Assembly (NCBI RefSeq): GCF_002993285.1
Contig: NZ_CP027433.1
Span: 1,674,001-1,738,000 of the forward strand
DNA length: 64,000 nt
Direction: 5' to 3'
Origin: Gordonia iterans
Lineage (GTDB): Bacteria; Actinomycetota; Actinomycetes; Mycobacteriales; Mycobacteriaceae
The notes under the pieces were generated by a model. That model did not search any database and had not been told where the DNA came from. It saw only the letters and a list, made by a program, of their open reading frames with translations. Within the stretch, counting starts at the first letter, position 1. The number at the start of each line of letters is the position of its first letter. Below, piece after piece: positions 58,161 through 64,000 of the stretch. Made by a program: the position numbers and the translations under genes.

Positions 58161-60707
58161 GTGGGCAAGGGATTTCAGGGCGCGGTGCTCCGCGCCCTCG
58201 GCGCCAAGGAACATCTGGCGACGGTGGTCGGGATCGAGCGAGTGTCCTCGGCGGTTCTGCGCATCGACTTCGTGAGCGACACGCTCTTGTATGCCGAAGG
58301 CGAGAAGCCGTCGGCGTGGATTCGGGCCTGGTTCCCCGACGTCGAGGGCGGCGGCAAGGAATACCAGCGCGGCTACACGCTGATGGATCCGGATCCGGCG
58401 ACCGGCTCCTTCTCGATCTGCTTCCTCATCCACGAACCCGCCGGGCCCGCGTCGAACTGGGCGCAGCACGCCGAACCCGGAGACCAGCTCGTGATGCAGC
58501 GCATGGGCGGCGACGGGTGGGGGCTCGACGACCCGCAGCCCGCCGGGTATCTGCTGGTGGGGGACGTCGCGGCGTGGCCCGGCATCGTCTCGATCATCGG
58601 CGCCGCCCCCGTCGGCGTGCCCATCCGTGCGCTGATCGAGTACACGCACGACGACGACCCCGACCTTCCCGTGCCCGAGCATCCCGACCTGGATCTGGCC
58701 TGGGTGCCGTCGCGTCCGGACGGACGCGCCCTGGTCGATGCGCTCGGCGACGACGACTACCGCGGCTGGAAGTCATGGGTCGCCGCGGAGAGCAAGGCGA
58801 CCCGACTGGTCCGCACCAAGCTCGCCGGAGACCACGGCCACAACAAGGGCACCATGCACGCCCAGGCGTACTGGATCGTCGGCAAGGCGATGGGCAAGCA
58901 GACAGAGGCACCGGCCGAGGCTGCACGCGGGACGACGGCAGGGCAGCCCACCGGCGGCACACCGTCCGCTGCGGTTCCGGAGACCCCGCAAGTCGCCGCC
59001 GAGTCCGTGCTGAGTTCGGCGCGGCCGGCGTTCGTGCTCTCGGGCGTCCTCGCGCTGGTGCTGGCCGCGCTGGCCGTCGTGCCGCTGATCCTGTTCGCGG
59101 AGCTGGCTCAACGTCTCGTCGCCGGAGCTGATCGCACCGAACTGCTGCGGATCGGGTCGATCGGCGTGATCGTGCTCCTGGCGGGCACCGCGCTCAGCGC
59201 GATGCTGATCACCGCGCTGCACTTCTACGACCAGTTCTTCGCGGCGGCCCTGCGTCGCAAGGTGATGGAGAAGTTCACTCGCCTCCCGCTCGGCTGGTTC
59301 CTCGGACGACGTCCCGCCGAGGTCCGCAAGCTCGCGCAGGACGACATCAACGCACTGCACTACCTGGTGACGCACGCCGTGATGGATCTGGTCACCGCCG
59401 TCGTGACGCCGCTGGTGATCCTCGGCTACCTCTTCGCGGTGAATTGGACGCTGGCGCTGGTGCTGCTGGTGCCCGTCGTGGTCTACCTGGTGCTGGTGAT
59501 CCGCATGTCCGCGGGTGACCGGCCGCGCCTGACGCGGATGCTGCAGTGGAGCGCGACCCTGCCCGGCGACGCCGAGCGCTACATCACCGCCCAGCCGGTG
59601 AGCCGGGTCTTCGGCGATGCGGCGACCGTGGATCTGCCCGGCGAGGTCTCGGCGATGGGCCGGTTCCTGAAGGACTGGCAGCACGCCACCATCGACACCA
59701 AGGCGATTCTGATCCAGCTCAACCGGCCGATGACCTCGATGGTCCTGGTCGCGCTGGCCGGCACCGGACTGATCGTGATCGGCTGGATGCCGGCGACCGC
59801 GATCTTGCCGTTCCTGATCCTGGGCACCTCGTTCGGCGACCGGCTGCTGGCGGCGTCGTACGCGGCCAACGGCCTGCGCGAGGGCATGGCCGCCAAGTCG
59901 TCCCTGGACCTGCTGCTCACCGCCCCCGAGTTGGCGCGTCCCGAGCCCGATGAGGCCGTCACCGCGGCCGGAGCCGGTCCGGCCGCGCTGCGCTTCTCGC
60001 AGGTGGACTTCGCCTACACGGCGGGACGGAACGTGCTCACCGGGTTCACCCTGGACCTTCCGCCGGGCGGCACCACCGCCGTGGTCGGGCCGTCGGGTGC
60101 GGGCAAGTCCACGGTCGCGGCGCTCGCCGCGCGCCTGTGGGACCCCGATGCCGGGTCGGTCAGCCTCGACGGAGTCGATCTGCGGCGGTTCGACGAGGAG
60201 GCGCTGCGGCGCCAGATCGCCGTCGTGCTGCAGGACGTCCAGCTGGTGCACGGCACCGTCGCCGAGAACATCGCGCTCGGGATGCCCGATGCGACGCGTG
60301 AGCAGATCGTGGCCGCCGCGCGCACCGCGTACATCGCGGAGGTGATCGAGGCGCTTCCCGAGGGCTACGACACGGTGATCGACCGCGACAGCCTGTCGGG
60401 CGGTCAGCGCCAGCGCATCGCGATCGCGCGGGCGATCCTGGGCGATCCGCGCGTGGTGGTGCTCGACGAGGCGACCGCCGCCGCCGACCCGGACTCGGAA
60501 TGGGAGGTGCGTCAGGGGCTTTCGCGGCTGCTGGCGGGCCGGACGGTCCTGGTGATCGCGCACCGGCTGCACACCGTCGCGCAGGCCGATTCGATCGTGG
60601 TGCTCGACGAGGGCCGGATCGTCGAACAGGGAACGCACGACGAGCTCGTGGCCGCCGGGGGCCTGTACGCCAGAATGCACGCATCGGCCATGGAGGCGCT
60701 GTCATGA
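58161..60707 (+). CDS. irtA: Iron-siderophore reductase/ABC importer subunit IrtA
   Basis: This 848-aa fusion imports and reduces ferric siderophore. Residues 1-260 are a siderophore-interacting FAD domain (YQRGYTLM, LVGDVAAWPGIVSIIGAAP). After a low-complexity Ala/Pro/Thr linker (about 262-285) come six membrane helices and an ATPase domain with GPSGAGKST, LSGGQRQRIAIARAIL and VVVLDEATAAADPDSE. It has exporter-type architecture but acts as an importer in mycobacteria with IrtB. GTG start. In mycobacteria irtAB is IdeR-controlled; here only a poor box candidate precedes it. It overlaps irtB by 4 nt. Confidence 0.95.
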   Translation: MGKGFQGAVLRALGAKEHLATVVGIERVSSAVLRIDFVSDTLLYAEGEKPSAWIRAWFPDVEGGGKEYQRGYTLMDPDPATGSFSICFLIHEPAGPASNWAQHAEPGDQLVMQRMGGDGWGLDDPQPAGYLLVGDVAAWPGIVSIIGAAPVGVPIRALIEYTHDDDPDLPVPEHPDLDLAWVPSRPDGRALVDALGDDDYRGWKSWVAAESKATRLVRTKLAGDHGHNKGTMHAQAYWIVGKAMGKQTEAPAEAARGTTAGQPTGGTPSAAVPETPQVAAESVLSSARPAFVLSGVLALVLAALAVVPLILFAELAQRLVAGADRTELLRIGSIGVIVLLAGTALSAMLITALHFYDQFFAAALRRKVMEKFTRLPLGWFLGRRPAEVRKLAQDDINALHYLVTHAVMDLVTAVVTPLVILGYLFAVNWTLALVLLVPVVVYLVLVIRMSAGDRPRLTRMLQWSATLPGDAERYITAQPVSRVFGDAATVDLPGEVSAMGRFLKDWQHATIDTKAILIQLNRPMTSMVLVALAGTGLIVIGWMPATAILPFLILGTSFGDRLLAASYAANGLREGMAAKSSLDLLLTAPELARPEPDEAVTAAGAGPAALRFSQVDFAYTAGRNVLTGFTLDLPPGGTTAVVGPSGAGKSTVAALAARLWDPDAGSVSLDGVDLRRFDEEALRRQIAVVLQDVQLVHGTVAENIALGMPDATREQIVAAARTAYIAEVIEALPEGYDTVIDRDSLSGGQRQRIAIARAILGDPRVVVLDEATAAADPDSEWEVRQGLSRLLAGRTVLVIAHRLHTVAQADSIVVLDEGRIVEQGTHDELVAAGGLYARMHASAMEALS

Positions 60708-62410
60708 TCTACTCCGACGTCGTCGCCGTCACCGGCGCCCAGGGACGGGCCCCGCGACGGTTGTTCGTGACGCTCACCGTGCTGTCGACGGCCCTGCAGG
60801 CTGCCTCCGTGATGACCCTCATCCCACTGCTGAACGCACTGTTCGGGGATCGACCGTCGCAGGCCTGGCCGTGGGTCGGGCTGCTGGTGCTGCAGCTGAT
60901 CGTGGCCTGGGCCGCCGACATGGTCGCGACTCGTGCCGGCCTGCGCCTGGGCTTCAGCTTCATCGATCGGATCGAGTCCGCGGGGCTTTCCGCGATCCGG
61001 CGGCTCGACCCGGGGGAACTGCACTCCACGCGGGCGTCCAAGCTGCGCGACCTGGTCGCGACCGCCGCCCCCGAGTCGGTGTCGATGGTGGTGCTGTTGG
61101 GGTCTCCGCTGATCCACGCCCTGCTGCTGACGCCGTTGCTCGCGCTGATGCTGCTGGGCGTGGCCTGGCAGCTGGCGCTGGTCGCGCTGGCCGGCGGCAT
61201 CGCGATGTTCGCCGCGCTCGCCGCGAGCCGCCGGGCGATCGCCCGTTCCGAGGAGGCCTTCGCCGACGCGGGACGCGATCTGGACGACCGCGTCCTCGAG
61301 TTCGCGTGGGCCCAGCCGACTCTGCGCGGCGCAGGCGCGGGTACCGGCACGGTGGACGAGGTGCTGGCGGCGTCGCGGTCGCGCGGTCTGAAGCTGCTGG
61401 CCTGGCAGATCCCCGGCGACACGCTCTTCTCGGTGGTGCTGCAGCTGGTGCTGCTGGCTTTCGGCGCCACCACCGGTGCGCTGTATCTGTCCGGCGACCT
61501 GTCCGGCGTGACCGCGGCCGCCATGGTCGTCGTTCTGCTGCGGATCGTCGAAACGACCGGTTCGCTCTCGCTGCTGTCGACGCCGTCGGCGTCGGCGGCC
61601 CGCGTGTTGCAGACGGTGCGCGAACTGGTCGAGGAGCACGAGCGCGAAGGTGATCCGCGTGCTGCGGCGGTCCGGACCGACGCGCGTCCGCGGGTGCTCG
61701 GGACCCGCGAGCTCGGGTTCGTGTACCCGGACGGCACCCGGGCCCTGGAGAGCGTGGACCTGTCGTTGCCCGCGGGCGGAATCACCGTGATCGTCGGGGG
61801 GTCCGGATCGGGCAAATCGACGCTGCTCGACGTTCTCGCCGGACTCCGCGAGCCGACCGAGGGCGCCGTACTGATAGACGGCGGGACGGTGTCCGCTGCG
61901 GCGCGGCTGGCCGCGGTCTCGGTCGTCTTCCAGAGCACTCAGTTGCGGCCGGGCACGCTCCGACAGAACATCGGCGCGGTCGACGACGGCGGGCTGGCGG
62001 TGCTCGCCGAGCGCGCTCGTCTCACCGAACTCCTCGAGACGTTGCCGTCGGGCTGGGACTCGCGCGTCGGGGAGGCCGGCAACGCGCTGTCCGGCGGCGA
62101 GCGCCAGCGCGTCGGCCTGGCCCGCGCACTGGCCAAGCCGTCCGGGCTGTTGCTGATCGACGAGGCGACGTCGGCCCTCGACACGATCACCGAGCGCGCC
62201 GTGGTGGACGCCCTGGAACAGGTGCGCGGGGAACGGACGACGGTGATCGTGACGCACCGCCCGGCACTGGTGTCACTGGCCGATCAGGTGGTGGTGCTCG
62301 ACGAGGGCGCCGTCGTCGAGTCAGGCCGGGTGGACGATCTGCTCGCCCGCGGCGGAGTGTTCGCCGACCTGTGGAAGCGCTGGCGCGAGTCGGAGGGCTG
62401 GCAGGTCTAG
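60704..62410 (+). CDS. irtB: Iron-siderophore ABC importer subunit IrtB
   Basis: This 568-aa half-transporter forms a heterodimer with IrtA. Six membrane helices precede an ATPase with GGSGSGKST, ALSGGERQRVGLARAL and LLLIDEATSALDT. ATG at 60704 overlaps the irtA stop (ATGA). Rv1348-Rv1349 occupy the same place in M. tuberculosis, where the substrate is carboxymycobactin; here the local mixed-ligand siderophore may be the substrate, which is inference. Confidence 0.95.
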   Translation: MIYSDVVAVTGAQGRAPRRLFVTLTVLSTALQAASVMTLIPLLNALFGDRPSQAWPWVGLLVLQLIVAWAADMVATRAGLRLGFSFIDRIESAGLSAIRRLDPGELHSTRASKLRDLVATAAPESVSMVVLLGSPLIHALLLTPLLALMLLGVAWQLALVALAGGIAMFAALAASRRAIARSEEAFADAGRDLDDRVLEFAWAQPTLRGAGAGTGTVDEVLAASRSRGLKLLAWQIPGDTLFSVVLQLVLLAFGATTGALYLSGDLSGVTAAAMVVVLLRIVETTGSLSLLSTPSASAARVLQTVRELVEEHEREGDPRAAAVRTDARPRVLGTRELGFVYPDGTRALESVDLSLPAGGITVIVGGSGSGKSTLLDVLAGLREPTEGAVLIDGGTVSAAARLAAVSVVFQSTQLRPGTLRQNIGAVDDGGLAVLAERARLTELLETLPSGWDSRVGEAGNALSGGERQRVGLARALAKPSGLLLIDEATSALDTITERAVVDALEQVRGERTTVIVTHRPALVSLADQVVVLDEGAVVESGRVDDLLARGGVFADLWKRWRESEGWQV

Positions 62411-62430
62411 TGTCCCGTGTGGTTCGCGGG

Positions 62431-63051
62431 TCAGTGGGCGATCACGAATCGTTCGACGACGAGGCTCGCTCCGACGACGACCATCGCGACGCCGGACACC
62501 CGTGACACCAGTCGCGCGGCCCGCGGTCTGCTGGCCAGCATCCGGTCGGCTGTCAGCCCGAGGGAGAGATAGAACCCGCCGGCCAGCAGCACGTACAGCA
62601 CACCGAGGGTCGCGAGCTGCGCCGTCAGCGGCCAGCCGCCGTCGGGTGTCGTGAACTGCGGCAGGATCGCCAGGAGCAGCAGGATGCCCTTCGGGTTGAG
62701 ACTGCTCACCGCGACGCCCCGGCGGAGGTGACCGCCGGCCGGTGCGCTGAGTTCTGCGCTGATCGTGGTACTCGATGCGCTGCGGAGCGTCGTGACGCCC
62801 AGGTACACGAGGTACACCGCGCCGCCCACAGTCAGCAGGGTGAGGATCAGCGGGGTCCGGGCGATCAGGGCGCCGGCGCCGGCCGCCACCGCCGCGGCGA
62901 TCAGGAGGTAGCCGACCATCAGGCCGCCGACCGCCCGGGCGACCTTTCGATCACGGACGCCGGAGCCGAGCACGAATGCCCAGTCCGGGCCGGGGACGGC
63001 GATCAGCGACAGTGCCAGCAGCGCGAACGCGAGGGTGGTGGCGAGGTCCAT
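62431..63051 (-). CDS. LysE/RhtB-family amino-acid exporter
   Basis: This 206-aa six-helix exporter has the LysE/RhtB core SLIAVPGPDWAFVLGSGVRDRK and AVSSLNPKGILLLLAILPQF. Substrate unknown. The ATG at 63051 has GGGAG upstream. It is divergent from an Lrp/AsnC regulator, the usual control arrangement for this family. Confidence 0.93.
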   Translation of the reverse strand: MDLATTLAFALLALSLIAVPGPDWAFVLGSGVRDRKVARAVGGLMVGYLLIAAAVAAGAGALIARTPLILTLLTVGGAVYLVYLGVTTLRSASSTTISAELSAPAGGHLRRGVAVSSLNPKGILLLLAILPQFTTPDGGWPLTAQLATLGVLYVLLAGGFYLSLGLTADRMLASRPRAARLVSRVSGVAMVVVGASLVVERFVIAH

Positions 63052-63150
63052 GGGGTCTCCCTTCTTCGTATGCAAACCGTATCGATGAACAGGGAGAAAG
63101 TGTTCCTGACCTTTCTGCCGAATTGGGAGGACTGTGGAAGAATAGTCGCT

Positions 63151-63612
63151 GTGGATCGGATAGATCGGAAGATTCTTTCGGAGCTGCAAGCGGACGGGCG
63201 GCTCAGCCTGACCGACCTCGCTGCCCGCGTCGGACTGACGGTCTCGCCGGCGCACCGCCGTGTCCGCGATCTGGAGAAGTCGGGGGCGATCACCGGCTAT
63301 CGCGCGATGATCGATCCGGAGCAGGTGGGACTCGGCTTTGAGGCGCTGGTGTTCGTCACGATGAATCAGGAGCATCGTGCGTCGCTGCTCGCCTTCGAGG
63401 ACCAGGTGGCGAAGGTCCCGAACGTGATCACCGCTCAGCGGCTCTTCGGCGACCCCGACTATCTGCTCCGGGTGCGTACCGCCGACATGGATGCGTACGC
63501 GCGGCTGCAGGACGAGGTGCTCGGTGTGCTCCCCGGCGTCCAGCGGCTGACCTCGACGCTGGTGATGAGGACGATCGTCGAGGACCGCCCGTATCCCACC
63601 GGGCTGCGCTGA
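63151..63612 (+). CDS. Lrp/AsnC-family transcriptional regulator
   Basis: This 153-aa regulator has an N-terminal winged helix (DRIDRKILSELQADGRLSLT) and a C-terminal AsnC/RAM effector domain (ALVFVTMNQEH, FGDPDYLLRVRTADM). GTG at 63151 is the family-type start. It probably senses an amino acid and controls the divergent LysE exporter; the 99-bp gap holds the likely operator but I see no clear palindrome. Confidence 0.94.
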   Translation: MDRIDRKILSELQADGRLSLTDLAARVGLTVSPAHRRVRDLEKSGAITGYRAMIDPEQVGLGFEALVFVTMNQEHRASLLAFEDQVAKVPNVITAQRLFGDPDYLLRVRTADMDAYARLQDEVLGVLPGVQRLTSTLVMRTIVEDRPYPTGLR

Positions 63613-63660
63613 CTCGGGTTCCCGGCGGACGGAAGGCTGCGGGTAACGTGTGACCCGCAT

Positions 63661-63742
<82 letters not shown>

Positions 63743-63814
63743 CGGAATCGGGTGCTCCGAGATGGATCGACAGGCCTGGACGGATGGCGGCGGCAGAGCT
63801 CGTGATGCGCCGCC

Positions 63815-64000
63815 CTACTGTTCGATGTGCGCGCTGAGCAGCCGGATGAACTCGTCGGCGGCAGCGAGTTGCTCGGTGAGCTTGGCCCGCCGTTCTTGTG
63901 CGTCGGTGAGGAAGTGCGACATGGCGATGGCGCCGTCGGTCCCGGTTTCGTCGTCGCACCGCATGCTGTCCAGCGCGCGAAGCAGATCGCCCATCTGCTC
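63815..64000 (-). CDS. Hypothetical protein, C-terminal part
   Basis: The last 61 codons of a minus-strand gene run off the window end. The peptide (MSHFLTDAQERRAKLTEQLA then AADEFIRLLSAHIEQ) is helical and charged, with no recognisable motif. It could be a full short gene starting just inside the window, so length is unknown. Confidence 0.5.
   Translation of the reverse strand, partial: EQMGDLLRALDSMRCDDETGTDGAIAMSHFLTDAQERRAKLTEQLAAADEFIRLLSAHIEQ

Overview
The window looks like a chromosomal piece of a high-GC mycolic-acid actinomycete (Mycobacteriales), most likely Gordonia or a close relative. The reasons are the very high GC, leaderless promoters with TANNNT -10 boxes, IdeR-type iron boxes, an actinobacterial NucS mismatch endonuclease, and a gene order from nucS to irtAB that follows Mycobacterium tuberculosis Rv1321-Rv1349. 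The genus is an inference; the order-level placement is well supported.

Region 1 (1-3037) is the 3' end of an rRNA operon: partial 23S, 5S and a perfect 16-bp-stem terminator. A non-coding array follows, with about four tandem units of 320-374 bp ending in a 24-bp minisatellite.

Region 2 (3038-38367) is a siderophore island. It encodes 2,3-dihydroxybenzoate (DHB) synthesis (isochorismate synthase, isochorismatase, DHB dehydrogenase), a DHB-AMP ligase, a free-standing aryl carrier protein, three NRPSs, an N-hydroxylase for ornithine or lysine, an MFS exporter, a lipoprotein receptor with two FecCD permeases and an ATPase, a siderophore-interacting reductase and a secreted lipase-like hydrolase. 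Six good 19-bp iron boxes and one weak one control the divergent and internal promoters. The adenylation codes I read by eye are serine (NRPS3, second A domain, followed by epimerization), ornithine/hydroxyornithine (NRPS2, next to the thioesterase) and probably a basic residue (NRPS1, followed by epimerization). Together with the DHB genes they predict a mixed catecholate-hydroxamate peptide of the heterobactin/mirubactin kind. The NRPS logic is unusual: NRPS2 reads as C - degenerate E - mutated C - A - T - TE, and each NRPS carries its own in-frame short-repeat insertion.

Region 3 (38410-53825) is a syntenic housekeeping block: nucS, a DivIVA-like coiled-coil protein, methylmalonyl-CoA epimerase, thiolase, a DUF3817 membrane protein, a thioredoxin-like protein, glgB, dinG, pncA, pncB, clpS, a DUF2017 protein, a P1-family peptidase, rhomboid, murI and a metallo-beta-lactamase-fold phosphodiesterase. 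Most neighbours overlap by 1-4 nt. A MITE-like palindromic element supplies the glgB stop codon, and the glgB N-terminus carries the dispersed 24-bp repeat in frame.

Region 4 (about 54001-55707) is a small insertion between the phosphodiesterase and rph, bounded by 34-bp direct repeats. It holds a decayed XRE regulator, an unknown protein and a VapBC toxin-antitoxin pair.

Region 5 (55720-64000) holds rph, rdgB, DUF3817 and LprD-like genes, irtA-irtB (iron-siderophore reductase/importer), a LysE exporter with a divergent Lrp regulator, tRNA-Leu(UAG) and the end of an unknown gene. Iron genes therefore bracket the conserved block: siderophore biosynthesis lies between the rRNA operon and nucS, and irtAB lies at the far end.
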